This document shows, piece by piece, positions 8,662-17,154 of a DNA stretch of 64,000 nt. The position numbers and the translations under genes are program-made. Below the pieces are notes generated by a model that had not been told where the DNA came from, ran no database searches, and worked only from the letters and a program-made list of their open reading frames with translations. The first letter of the stretch is position 1, and every line of letters begins with the position of its first letter. The DNA is from an uncultured Granulosicoccus sp. (lineage in GTDB: Bacteria > Pseudomonadota > Gammaproteobacteria > Granulosicoccales > Granulosicoccaceae): contig CANMQI010000015.1 in assembly GCA_947499955.1 (NCBI GenBank), positions 62,001-126,000 of the forward strand, written 5' to 3'.

Positions 8662-10110
8662 ATGAGCAGCGCCAGACAATTCCTGTACGAGGAAGTCGCC
8701 CAGACCGTGACCAGCATGATTCATGACGGCACCTTGCCGGTAGGCTCTCGCGCCCCCTCACTCCGGGCGCTGGGCAAACAGCTGGATGTAAGCGTGGCCA
8801 CGGTCATGCAGGCCTACGAGGAGCTGGAGAAAAGTGGCCTGCTCAAGGTCCGACCCCAGTCCGGCTTCTATGTGCAGGCACCGGTACCATTCGCCAGCGC
8901 CGCTCCACGCTGGCCCAGTACCACGGCAGCGGCGCGCAAGGTGCTGATCGGGGCTCACATGAACGAGGTGCTGGACAGTGCGCGTTCGCCTGATGTCCTG
9001 AACCTGTCCATCGCCAATCCGGGCGCCGAACTGTTGCCGGTCAAGGCATTGAGCCGCTCCCTGAAACGTGTCTGCGCCACGCACGCAGAGGAAGTGCTCG
9101 ACTACGCCCCCATTGAAGGCGTGCTCGATTTGCGTACCGCCATTGCCCGGCGCTCGGCGTATCTGGATCACCCGGTCGCCCCGGAATCCGTGCTGATCAC
9201 CACCGGCGCCACCGAGGCCCTGTCACTGTGCCTGCGTGCCGTCGCCCGGGCCGGGGATATCATCGTGGTGGAGTCCCCGGCCTATTTTGCGGTGCTGAAA
9301 ATGATCGAGAGCCTGGGCATGCTGGCGCTGGAAATCGATACCGACCCGGTGGATGGCCTGCGACCGGAGGCTCTGGCAGCCGTCATCGAACGCGAATCCG
9401 TAGCCGCCGTGGTGTCAGTCGGCACCTTCAACAACCCCACCGGTAGTGTCGTACCGCGTGAGGCACGCGAGCAGATCGTGCAGATGCTGGCGGCGAAGGA
9501 TATTCCGCTGATCGAGGATGATATCTACGGAGAGCTGTACCTGGGCCAGCACAAACCACTGCCCTACAAGGCCTTCGACCAGAGTGGTCAGGTGATGACC
9601 TGCAGCGGGTTTTCCAAGACCATCGCCCCGGGGTATCGCGTCGGCTGGATCGTCGCCGATCGCTACCTGGCCGAGCTGAAGGATCTCAAACTCATCAGCA
9701 GCTCTGCCACACCCACCCTGACGCAACTGGTCATGGCAGATTTTCTGGCCGATGGTCGCTACGACCGGCATCTGACTCGGCTGCGCCGCGCCTGCCTGAC
9801 ACAGTTGCAGGCAACCCGTCGTGCTGTGCACGCCAGCTTTCCGGCGGGCACCCGCATCAGTGAACCCACGGGCGGTTATGTCCTCTGGATTCAGCTGCCT
9901 CGCGGCATGGATGCCAATCAGCTGTACCGCGATGCCATCAGTGAAAACATCAGCATCACCCCCGGCGCCCTGTTCTCCAGCACCGGCAAATTCCGCAATT
10001 TTCTGCGCCTGTGTGCCGGACAGCCCTTCAACGAGGAGATTGCCCGAGGCATCACACGTCTGGGAGAATTGGCGCAGAGCCAACGGCCAACGCGAAACCC
10101 GATACAATAG
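8662..10110 (+). CDS. MocR-type regulator (GntR winged helix fused to PLP aminotransferase domain)
   Basis: 482 residues. Residues ~1-75 form a GntR winged helix (SRAPSLRALGKQLDVSVATV, then AYEELEKSGLL). Residues ~110-470 are a fold-type I aminotransferase domain with TTGATEAL, NNPTG, EDDIYGEL and the PLP lysine in GFSKTIAPG. MocR proteins bind PLP or a PLP-amino-acid adduct and usually regulate vitamin B6, amino-acid or transport genes. Here the likely target is the divergent EamA exporter. The start has gagcgg at suitable distance. The stop is 29 bp from the next gene, ybiT. Confidence 0.88.
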   Translation: MSSARQFLYEEVAQTVTSMIHDGTLPVGSRAPSLRALGKQLDVSVATVMQAYEELEKSGLLKVRPQSGFYVQAPVPFASAAPRWPSTTAAARKVLIGAHMNEVLDSARSPDVLNLSIANPGAELLPVKALSRSLKRVCATHAEEVLDYAPIEGVLDLRTAIARRSAYLDHPVAPESVLITTGATEALSLCLRAVARAGDIIVVESPAYFAVLKMIESLGMLALEIDTDPVDGLRPEALAAVIERESVAAVVSVGTFNNPTGSVVPREAREQIVQMLAAKDIPLIEDDIYGELYLGQHKPLPYKAFDQSGQVMTCSGFSKTIAPGYRVGWIVADRYLAELKDLKLISSSATPTLTQLVMADFLADGRYDRHLTRLRRACLTQLQATRRAVHASFPAGTRISEPTGGYVLWIQLPRGMDANQLYRDAISENISITPGALFSSTGKFRNFLRLCAGQPFNEEIARGITRLGELAQSQRPTRNPIQ

Positions 10111-10139
10111 CGCGTTTGTACTGAACCTCGGCGAAACCT

Positions 10140-11735
10140 GTGATCTCTACTGCAAACCTCACCATCCAGTTCGGCGCCAAACCGCTGTTCGAAAATGTCT
10201 CCATCAAGTTCGGTGAAGGCAACCGTTACGGTCTTATCGGCGCCAATGGCAGCGGCAAGTCCACCTTCATGAAGATCCTGGGTGGCGACCTGGAGCCCAG
10301 TTCCGGCAACGTGACCCTGTTGCCCGGTGTGCGCATGGCCACCCTGCAGCAGAACCAGTTCGGCTTCGAGGAATTCACGGTCATCGACACCGTGATCATG
10401 GGCCACCAGGAACTGTGGACCGTCAAGGAAGAGCGCGACCGCATCTACTCCCTGCCCGAGATGAGCGAAGACGATGGTATGCGTGTCGCGGAGCTGGAAG
10501 TGCAATTCGCCGAGATGGACGGTTACTCGGCCGAAGCCCGTGCCGGCGAGCTGCTGCTGGGTGCAGCCATTCCGCTGGAACAGCACACGGTGCCCATGAG
10601 TGAAGTGGCTCCGGGTGACAAGCTGCGTGTCTTGCTGGCCCAGGCCCTGTTTGCCGATCCGGACCTGTTGCTGCTCGATGAGCCGACCAACAACCTGGAC
10701 ATCGACACCATCCGCTGGCTGGAAGGCGTGCTGAATGCCCGCAACAGCACCATGATCATCATCTCGCACGACAGACACTTCCTGAACAGTATCTGCACCC
10801 ACATGGCCGATCTGGACTATGGCGCGATCCAGATCTACCCCGGCAACTACGATGACTTCATGTACGCCTCTACCCAGGCTCGCGAGCGTCAGTACGCCGA
10901 CAATGCCAAGAAGAAAGCGCAGATTGCCGACTTGCAGGCCTTCGTACAACGCTTCAAGGCCAACAAATCCAAGGCTCGTCAGGCCACCTCGCGACAGAAG
11001 CAGATCGACAAGCTGGCCATCGAGAAGATGAAGCCATCCAGTCGGGTGAACCCCTATATTCGCTTCGAGCTGGAAAAGAAGCTGTTTCGCAATGCTGCCG
11101 AACTGGAGGGCATCGAAGCGGGCTACGAGGACAACACCGTCCTGAAGAACATGGATCTGATGATCGAGGCCGGTGAAAAGGTGGCCGTGATCGGCCCCAA
11201 CGGTATCGGCAAATCCACCTTCGTGAAATTGCTCGCCGGCGAGCTTGCGCCCACCAAGGGGCACCTGAAGTGGGCCGAGAATGCCACGCTGGGCTACTTC
11301 GCTCAGGACCACGAAGAGGACTTCGAAACCTCAACCACCATTCTCGACTGGATGACTCAATGGGGCAACGAGAATCACGACGAACAGGAAATTCGTGGCA
11401 TCCTGGGCCGCCTGCTGTTCGGCAAGGACGACATCGGCAAACCCGTCAATGTGGTTTCCGGTGGGGAGAAGGGTCGCCTGCTGTTCGGCAAGCTGATGCT
11501 GCAATCACCCAATGTCATGATCATGGATGAACCCACCAACCACCTGGACATGGAGTCCATCGAATCATTGAACCTGGCGATGGATCTGTACACCGGCACC
11601 GTCATCTTCGTCAGTCATGATCGAGAGTTCGTCAGCTCTCTGGCTACCCGCATCATCGAACTGAAGGAGAACAATACCTACATCGATTACCGCGGCAACT
11701 ACGAAGACTACCTCGAGAGCCAGGGCATCAGCTGA
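10140..11735 (+). CDS. ybiT: ABC-F ATPase YbiT
   Basis: 531 residues, the size of E. coli YbiT (~530), with the same start pattern [20 protein letters not shown]. There are two ATPase domains without membrane segments: Walker [10 protein letters not shown] and GPNGIGKST, Walker B with [12 protein letters not shown] and [11 protein letters not shown], and signature [13 protein letters not shown] in the second half. The first half has the degenerate signature [11 protein letters not shown] in place of the usual LSGG. The linker between the domains (~240-310) is charged and helical, the P-site tRNA interaction motif of ABC-F proteins. These act on ribosomes. The start is GTG at 10140, fixed by the family match. 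Confidence 0.93.
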   Translation: MISTANLTIQFGAKPLFENVSIKFGEGNRYGLIGANGSGKSTFMKILGGDLEPSSGNVTLLPGVRMATLQQNQFGFEEFTVIDTVIMGHQELWTVKEERDRIYSLPEMSEDDGMRVAELEVQFAEMDGYSAEARAGELLLGAAIPLEQHTVPMSEVAPGDKLRVLLAQALFADPDLLLLDEPTNNLDIDTIRWLEGVLNARNSTMIIISHDRHFLNSICTHMADLDYGAIQIYPGNYDDFMYASTQARERQYADNAKKKAQIADLQAFVQRFKANKSKARQATSRQKQIDKLAIEKMKPSSRVNPYIRFELEKKLFRNAAELEGIEAGYEDNTVLKNMDLMIEAGEKVAVIGPNGIGKSTFVKLLAGELAPTKGHLKWAENATLGYFAQDHEEDFETSTTILDWMTQWGNENHDEQEIRGILGRLLFGKDDIGKPVNVVSGGEKGRLLFGKLMLQSPNVMIMDEPTNHLDMESIESLNLAMDLYTGTVIFVSHDREFVSSLATRIIELKENNTYIDYRGNYEDYLESQGIS

Positions 11736-11747
11736 GCTGACTGACGA

Positions 11748-12173
11748 CTACCAGCAATTCGTATTGCTACCGGTGCTGCCTCTGGCACCGGTATCGCTGA
11801 GGGTCAATGCCAGACATTCATCATCGCCCGCCTGCTTGCCGCCGGTTGCCGGTGTTGCCGTCAACAGATAGCGTCCGGTACCGCCCGGGTTGCTGACACT
11901 CACCACGTAGTGCCCTTCCGGTGTGTCGAATGTCTCCGCATTGCCATACCCCAACTCCTGCATGTCAGCAGCATATTGATTGTTCTCGGTGAAATAGCGC
12001 TGCTGCTCACCGGCGACCTCGGAGAGGAAGGTGATGGCATCGGTGCGTCGCGCATCGATCATGTAACGCGAGTAGCTGGGCACGGCGATGGCAGCAATGA
12101 TGCTGATGATGGCCACCACGATCATCACTTCGATCAGCGTGAAACCATTCTGCAAAAGACGTTGACGGGGCAT
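11748..12173 (-). CDS. pilE: Type IV pilin PilE-like protein
   Basis: 141 residues. The prepilin site is clear: a short basic leader ending in G, then FTLIEVMIVVAIISIIAAIA, with Glu5 for assembly and methylation at Phe1. The C-terminal half has a cysteine pair (DDEC ... TNCW) forming the usual D-loop. It is last in the minor pilin operon, 14 bp after pilX, which suits PilE, a minor pilin of the assembly-priming complex. The frame extends to a TTG at 12203, but the ATG at 12173 gives a normal 10-residue leader. The stop lies 12 bp from convergent ybiT. Confidence 0.88.
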   Translation of the reverse strand: MPRQRLLQNGFTLIEVMIVVAIISIIAAIAVPSYSRYMIDARRTDAITFLSEVAGEQQRYFTENNQYAADMQELGYGNAETFDTPEGHYVVSVSNPGGTGRYLLTATPATGGKQAGDDECLALTLSDTGARGSTGSNTNCW

Positions 12174-12187
12174 GGTCGAGTTCTCTA

Positions 12188-12748
12188 TCAGGGTGCCGGG
12201 CAATTGCCGGATCGGTTGGTCTTGACGGAGGTAACGGCGCCGCGTTGAACATGGTCTGCTTCGGTGCTGGTGTTGTTCACCTGTGCCACGCTGTTCACAT
12301 CCACCAGCAGAAACACCAGCTGTGTGGCCGACAGATCGGCACTCAGATCGCTGGCCACCGGGTCGGTCTCACCACAGTACTGCACACTCAGCTCACCATC
12401 GATATCCACCCCCTTGCCATCGGTCAACTGATCGAAGGCGCCGGTCAACTCGGTATCCTCATCGGGGCTGACAATGGCAACCGGGTCGTTGCCCGTGTCG
12501 GTCGCATCGGAGGTCAGTGCCACATTCAGGTACTCGGCATTCCAGACCGAGGCAATGGCCGACTCTGCCACTTCAAAGGCAATTGCCTTCTGCTGCGCAT
12601 TGCTGGTGCGCTTCTCGTTCAGGCGGGTACCAGACAGCGTCGCCACACCCAGTATGGTCATGGCAATCAACAGCACCAGGCTGACGACCAGCGCCACTCC
12701 CCGCTCCCGCTTCATGGGTGAACAGGACGGTATCATCTGCTTTTTCAT
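12188..12748 (-). CDS. pilX: Minor pilin PilX
   Basis: 186 residues. The N-terminus has the PilX pattern: basic KRERG then VALVVSLVLLIAMTILGVAT, without the Glu5 found in other pilins, followed by NEKRTSNAQQKAIAFEVAES, the conserved PilX_N stretch. It is a minor pilin of the tip or initiation complex of type IV pili. Translation is coupled to pilW by a 4-bp ATGA overlap. In many bacteria the next gene would be pilY1, but here pilE follows after 14 bp. Confidence 0.88.
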   Translation of the reverse strand: MKKQMIPSCSPMKRERGVALVVSLVLLIAMTILGVATLSGTRLNEKRTSNAQQKAIAFEVAESAIASVWNAEYLNVALTSDATDTGNDPVAIVSPDEDTELTGAFDQLTDGKGVDIDGELSVQYCGETDPVASDLSADLSATQLVFLLVDVNSVAQVNNTSTEADHVQRGAVTSVKTNRSGNCPAP

Positions 12749-13470
12749 TGGCGGTTCCGCACCTTGACGGTACTGCTGAACACCTCTCGGGCCACTCGGT
12801 CGTCGTAGGTGTATTCCTCATCCAGCAAGACAAAGCGCTTGCTGACATCGCGGGAACGAATCGGTTTGCCCGAATTCACCAGCAAGGCAAATCGCACGGC
12901 AACGATGTCAGCCGGATTCAAGGTGGCATCGTAGGGCACATAGTTCTGCGGCTCTTCGGTATCCGGATCGCTATCGTCATCAATGCCATACAGCAGACGG
13001 AACTGATCCACCCCCTCGACAACCGCCATGGGCTCGCCCCCCTGATTGCCCTGACACGTCAACTCAGCTGTCGTTGCGTCCAGCCGGTAGACATTGACCG
13101 CGAGACCATCGGTGGCAGTGGTCTCCAGTCCATTGCAGTCATACTGCTGTTCTGTACGAATGCTGATGGTACTGACCCCACTGGCCGCCATGTCGAAGGC
13201 CTTGATGGACTCATCGGTAGAGAACCCTGCCAGGCGCAATCCACGTTGCAGTACCGATACGCCGTATCTTCCGTTTTCCTGCATGCTCTGCAAGCCTTCG
13301 GTATAACGCGCCGAGCGACTGCTACCCGCATACATGTTGAACACAGCGGCGATGATGATCAGCCCCAGCACCAGGGTGATCATGAGTTCAATCAGCGACA
13401 GACCCCGCTGCCGCGAGCGATTGCCGGCACCTCCCATGGAGCTGGCGCATGCAGGCTTCAACCTGCTCAT
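12745..13470 (-). CDS. pilW: Minor pilin PilW
   Basis: 241 residues. The prepilin peptide ends in RQRG and the mature part begins LSLIELMITLVLGLIIIAAV, then YAGSSRSARYTEGLQSMQEN, the PilW family pattern. Start at 13470 chosen because it overlaps the end of pilV by 4 bp (ATGA), although the frame is open to 13578. PilW joins PilV, PilX, FimT/FimU and PilE in the complex that starts pilus assembly at the inner membrane. Confidence 0.88.
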   Translation of the reverse strand: MSRLKPACASSMGGAGNRSRQRGLSLIELMITLVLGLIIIAAVFNMYAGSSRSARYTEGLQSMQENGRYGVSVLQRGLRLAGFSTDESIKAFDMAASGVSTISIRTEQQYDCNGLETTATDGLAVNVYRLDATTAELTCQGNQGGEPMAVVEGVDQFRLLYGIDDDSDPDTEEPQNYVPYDATLNPADIVAVRFALLVNSGKPIRSRDVSKRFVLLDEEYTYDDRVAREVFSSTVKVRNRQ

Positions 13471-14042
13471 GGCCGCAACCTCATCTGCACGCGTCGCACA
13501 ACCGGTGCCTCCTCCGACCTGACTGTTCGGTTCTCCGGCCAGCTGACACTCAATGTATATGTGGAGCTGCCCTCGCACGGAGCATCGTCGCAGATTACCT
13601 CAAGCTTGGCCCCATTGGGTAGCAGCTCATTAACGCCGCCACTCGCCCCGCCACTCCCCCAGTCGCCGCAGCTGACGCTGAACAGGTCGAAGGCTGCCAA
13701 TTCGTCCACCGTACATCTCTGGGCTTCGGCGCCCTTGATTGCCTGGCAATAGGGGACCGGTTTGACGTTGCAGTAATTGGCATCGGTCTCGGAGTCGAAT
13801 CCGGCGTAGGAACCATTGGCCACACCCTGCACATTGATCCGCATGCGAGTGGCGATATTCTCGGTCAGGATCAGCGCCCTGGAGCGATTGAAACCATCAT
13901 TGCTGTGCTTCATGCCAGTGAGCTGCATGCCTGCCATGCCCAGCACCCCGAAGGACACCACGACCAGAGCCACCAACACCTCGATGATACCAACGCCCCG
14001 CTGGTCACGGCGGCCTTTCACTGGCTGTTGACACCTCATCAT
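13467..14042 (-). CDS. pilV: Minor pilin PilV
   Basis: 191 residues. After the basic leader RRDQRG the mature N-terminus is VGIIEVLVALVVVSFGVLGM, with Glu5, followed by AGMQLTGMKHSND as in PilV proteins. Several cysteines in the globular part (YC, YCQA, RCTV, VSCGDW, ICDDAPC) suggest disulfides in the periplasm. Overlaps the neighbouring operon genes by 4 bp on each side, so translation is probably coupled. Confidence 0.88.
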   Translation of the reverse strand: MMRCQQPVKGRRDQRGVGIIEVLVALVVVSFGVLGMAGMQLTGMKHSNDGFNRSRALILTENIATRMRINVQGVANGSYAGFDSETDANYCNVKPVPYCQAIKGAEAQRCTVDELAAFDLFSVSCGDWGSGGASGGVNELLPNGAKLEVICDDAPCEGSSTYTLSVSWPENRTVRSEEAPVVRRVQMRLRP

Positions 14043-14629
14043 GGTGTCACCGTCGAGTCGACATCCAGGGTTGCAATACGCCCGTTGGCGGCCACCCGGA
14101 CGACACGCTGTTCGCTGCTGTCAGTCAGACTGATACCGATATTACCCGACAGCGGCACACCGGCCGGGTTGATGCTGGTACCCGACTCACCGAAATAGAC
14201 GCGTTGCTCGAAGGCGGTATCTGGCGTGAACGTGAAGTTCGCAGAGCGCCCCCCTGACTGTTGCACAAGCTCTTCATCGGCACTGCGCTGGCCATTGCCG
14301 TCAGCGTCGAAGAACACGATCCAGCCATTGGCATAGCTGGTATCGGCACAGACGGGCTCATCGGCCATGGGAGCGGCACTGGGGCACAGACCGACAGGGC
14401 CTGCACGTTTGATGGCCTCGGAGCGCGCTGTCTGCAGGCTGTAGACGAAATCGTTGCTGGTGGCACTGATTTCGGAGGTGCCCATGAACGATCTCAGGGA
14501 AGGCACGGCCAGGCCGATCAGAATGGCGCTGATGGCCAGTGTGATGATCAGCTCCAGCACAGTGAAGCCGTATGCCGGCAAGCCGTGCGCTCTGGCAGGG
14601 TCGGATGAATGAATGCTCGTACTGGACAT
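14039..14629 (-). CDS. fimT: GspH/FimT-family minor pilin
   Basis: 196 residues and first gene of the minor pilin operon. The mature N-terminus is FTVLELIITLAISAILIGLA after AYG, and the following VPSLRSFM, SLQTARSEAIKR and NGWIVFFDADGNG are hallmarks of the GspH/FimT/FimU group. It may equally be called fimU. The leader is long for a prepilin (21 residues), so initiation could also be a little downstream, but no better ATG exists. Upstream is a short region with a 10-bp inverted repeat. Confidence 0.85.
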   Translation of the reverse strand: MSSTSIHSSDPARAHGLPAYGFTVLELIITLAISAILIGLAVPSLRSFMGTSEISATSNDFVYSLQTARSEAIKRAGPVGLCPSAAPMADEPVCADTSYANGWIVFFDADGNGQRSADEELVQQSGGRSANFTFTPDTAFEQRVYFGESGTSINPAGVPLSGNIGISLTDSSEQRVVRVAANGRIATLDVDSTVTP

Positions 14630-14631
14630 GC

Positions 14632-14710
14632 GTGCGTGGTCACCTTCAGCGTTTAGCCAAGCCCGGTTCTACGAACTTGCACCTGACAACGCCAGTTAGC
14701 GACCACGCAC
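14632..14710. promoter_or_regulatory. Inverted repeat upstream of the minor pilin operon
   Basis: gtgcgtggtc at 14632-14641 is repeated inverted as gaccacgcac at 14701-14710. The pair brackets the only non-coding stretch from which the pilin operon can be transcribed. It could be two half-sites of a looping regulator or a long-range mRNA stem. No function is known. Confidence 0.4.
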
Positions 14711-14725
14711 CGCAGTCTTTGACCC

Positions 14726-14744
14726 GCGGGCCGGATCAGCCCGC
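14726..14744 (-). terminator. Hairpin after gor
   Basis: 6-bp GC stem (gcgggc/gcccgc) with a 7-nt loop, 9 bp after the gor stop. There is no T tract, so it is a weak or rho-assisted terminator candidate. Confidence 0.4.
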
Positions 14745-14752
14745 CATCGACG

Positions 14753-16108
14753 CTACCGGAGTGTGACCAATTCCTCACTGCTGGTAGGGTGAATGGCGAT
14801 GGTGTCATCGAAATCACGCTTGTTCGCACCCATGCGCATGGCCACCGCAAAGCCTTGCAACATCTCGTCGCTGGCCAGTCCGATCATGTGAATCCCGATG
14901 ACCTTCTCCTCTTCACCGGTCACGATCAGCTTCATGGCGGTCTTGGTCTTGTGAGCCGTGAAGGAGTTGTACATGGCCGTGAAGCTGGTCTGGTAGCACT
15001 TCACGGCATCGCCGTACTGCTCACGCGCGGCCGCCTCGGTCAGACCCACCGTCGCCATGGGCGGATGACTGAAGACCACGGTGGGAATCAGGCTGTAGTC
15101 CAGATGACGGCCTTCCTGATTGTCGTAGATCCGATCGGCCAGACGCCGACCAGCGGCGATGGCAACCGGTGTCAGCTCGGCCTGACCGGTGACATCTCCA
15201 ATGGCGAAGATACTGGGCACATTCGTCTGCTGGTACTTGTCCACCGGAATGTAACCACGCTTGTCCACCTCGACACCGGCAGCCTCCAGACCCAGGTCAT
15301 CGGTAGAGGGCGAGCGACCGACCGCAAAGATCACCGCGTCGAATTCTTCCAGGCGCTCGCCGTCCTGGCCAACGGCACAGATCAGCTGGCCATCACGCTC
15401 CAGGCTGGCAGCGGTGAAGTAGGTCTTGATATCCACGCCTTCGCTGCGCATCTCCTCCATCAGACGCTCCTGCAGCATCAAGTCAAAATCGCGCAGGAAC
15501 GACTCATGTCGGATGCCGAGCGTGACATCGGTCCCCATGGCATTGAGCATGCCGGCCAGCTCGACCGCGATATAGCCTGCTCCCAGTACCAGCACTCGAC
15601 TCGGCTGGTATTCGAATTCGAAAAAACCGTCGGACGTGACGCCATGCTCCTTGCCCGGGATATCCGGCACACGGGCATACCCGCCTGGCGCCAGTACGAT
15701 GCGTTCGGCACTGTATTGCTTGCCGTTGACTTCCACCGTGTTGGCATCCATCAATCGGGCGCGGCCTGTCAGTGTCTCGACATTGTTCTGACCCAGATAC
15801 TTGGCATAGGCGTCATTGATGTTGCTGATGTATTTCTCACGCTTTTCCACCAGAGCATGCCAGTCGAAGCCATTGACCGTGACATCGAAACCATAGCCTT
15901 CTGCATCCCGCAGGGCATGCGCCATGGCGCCGCCGTACCACATGACCTTCTTGGGCACACAACCTCGATTCACACAGGTGCCACCCAGGACATCGTCGCT
16001 TTCGATGATCAGAGCACGCGCACCATAGCTGCCAGCGCGATTGGCCGTGGCAATGCCGCCGCTGCCGCCACCGATGGCAATCAGGTCGTAGTCGTATGAG
16101 TGGGACAT
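14753..16108 (-). CDS. gor: Glutathione-disulfide reductase
   Basis: 451 residues, class I pyridine nucleotide-disulfide oxidoreductase. FAD-binding [13 protein letters not shown] is near the N-terminus, the redox-active pair is in [13 protein letters not shown], and the catalytic C-terminal motif is [10 protein letters not shown]. The nucleotide-binding [11 protein letters not shown] is followed by [11 protein letters not shown], with the two arginines that favour NADPH. The enzyme keeps cytosolic glutathione reduced. Length and motifs match E. coli Gor (450 residues). Transcribed alone and divergent from ubiA. Confidence 0.94.
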   Translation of the reverse strand: MSHSYDYDLIAIGGGSGGIATANRAGSYGARALIIESDDVLGGTCVNRGCVPKKVMWYGGAMAHALRDAEGYGFDVTVNGFDWHALVEKREKYISNINDAYAKYLGQNNVETLTGRARLMDANTVEVNGKQYSAERIVLAPGGYARVPDIPGKEHGVTSDGFFEFEYQPSRVLVLGAGYIAVELAGMLNAMGTDVTLGIRHESFLRDFDLMLQERLMEEMRSEGVDIKTYFTAASLERDGQLICAVGQDGERLEEFDAVIFAVGRSPSTDDLGLEAAGVEVDKRGYIPVDKYQQTNVPSIFAIGDVTGQAELTPVAIAAGRRLADRIYDNQEGRHLDYSLIPTVVFSHPPMATVGLTEAAAREQYGDAVKCYQTSFTAMYNSFTAHKTKTAMKLIVTGEEEKVIGIHMIGLASDEMLQGFAVAMRMGANKRDFDDTIAIHPTSSEELVTLR

Positions 16109-16272
16109 GATGGTTTCCTTGGAACTTTGAGATTTGAAGACGTTGAGAACGGGCTGACGATGCCACTATCGGACGATACGCATCAGTGCATGACCTTGCC
16201 GGGCGCCACCAGGACGGTCACACACGGCCTATTCGAGCTACTATACCGAGGCCCACACCTGATCGGACTTGC

Positions 16273-17154
16273 GTGGCCTTGAATTACACCGACCTCGGAC
16301 AAAAATTACCGCACTTCGTTGCATTGACCCGGCTGAACCGACCCATCGGCATCTACCTGCTGATGTGGCCGATGCTATGGGCACTTTGGTTCGCTGCCAA
16401 GGGTATCCCGCGCCTGGATGTCTTGCTGATCTTCGTGCTGGGTACCGTGCTGACCCGCTCGGCAGGCTGCGCCATCAACGACTACGCCGATCGGGACTTC
16501 GATGCCCATGTCGCCAGAACCCGCACCAGGCCACTGGCTACCGGAGCCCTGAGCGCACGTGATGCGCTGCTGGTCACGGCTGTACTGCTGGGTGTCGCCT
16601 TCCTGCTCGTGCTGCTGACCAATGCCCTGACCATCCAGCTGTCGCTGGTGGCGGCGGCGCTGGCCATTGCCTACCCCTTTGCCAAGCGTTACACCCACTG
16701 GCCCCAGATCGTGCTGGGCGCCGCCTTCGGCTTCGCTGTACCCATGGCCTATGCCGCGCAAACCAATGCCGTGCCCGCACAGGCCTGGTGGTTGTATCTG
16801 GCCGCCATCCTGTGGGCGCTGGCCTATGACACCCTGTATGCCATGGCCGATCGTGAGGATGACCTCAAGATCGGCATCAAGTCGACCGCCATTCTGTTCG
16901 GACGCTACGATCTACTGATCGTGGGCGTACTGCAGGTGGTCGTCATCGCATTGCTCACGTTCATTGGCTGGCAGGACGGACGCGGCATCGTCTATTTTCT
17001 GAGCCTCTTGTCCGCGTTCGGCTTCATCGGCTATCAGCTGTGGATTGCCCGGGAACGCAACCCGGCACGCTGCGTCCAAGCCTTCCTCAACAACAACTGG
17101 CTGGGAATGAGCGTGTTTGCAGGACTGGTACTGGACTACGCCATCGCGCCCTGA
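16273..17154 (+). CDS. ubiA: 4-hydroxybenzoate polyprenyltransferase UbiA
   Basis: About 293 residues, polytopic. Both Asp-rich prenyl-diphosphate motifs are present: INDYADRDFDAHVARTRTRP and YDTLYAMADREDD. RLNRPIGIYLLMWPMLWAL is the usual first helix region. The enzyme attaches the polyprenyl tail to 4-hydroxybenzoate, the membrane step of ubiquinone synthesis. The frame is open from 16186, but the GTG at 16273 gives the E. coli-like length and N-terminus, with GGA 5 nt before it. No ubiC is adjacent. The stop TGA overlaps the next start (TGATG), so the two genes are coupled. Confidence 0.93.
   Translation: MALNYTDLGQKLPHFVALTRLNRPIGIYLLMWPMLWALWFAAKGIPRLDVLLIFVLGTVLTRSAGCAINDYADRDFDAHVARTRTRPLATGALSARDALLVTAVLLGVAFLLVLLTNALTIQLSLVAAALAIAYPFAKRYTHWPQIVLGAAFGFAVPMAYAAQTNAVPAQAWWLYLAAILWALAYDTLYAMADREDDLKIGIKSTAILFGRYDLLIVGVLQVVVIALLTFIGWQDGRGIVYFLSLLSAFGFIGYQLWIARERNPARCVQAFLNNNWLGMSVFAGLVLDYAIAP

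Noticed and set aside
9918-11312. A long (464-codon) leftward open frame opposite ybiT and the MocR gene.
   Set aside because: It is the reverse of the highly conserved ybiT sequence; an open antisense frame is expected with this codon usage.
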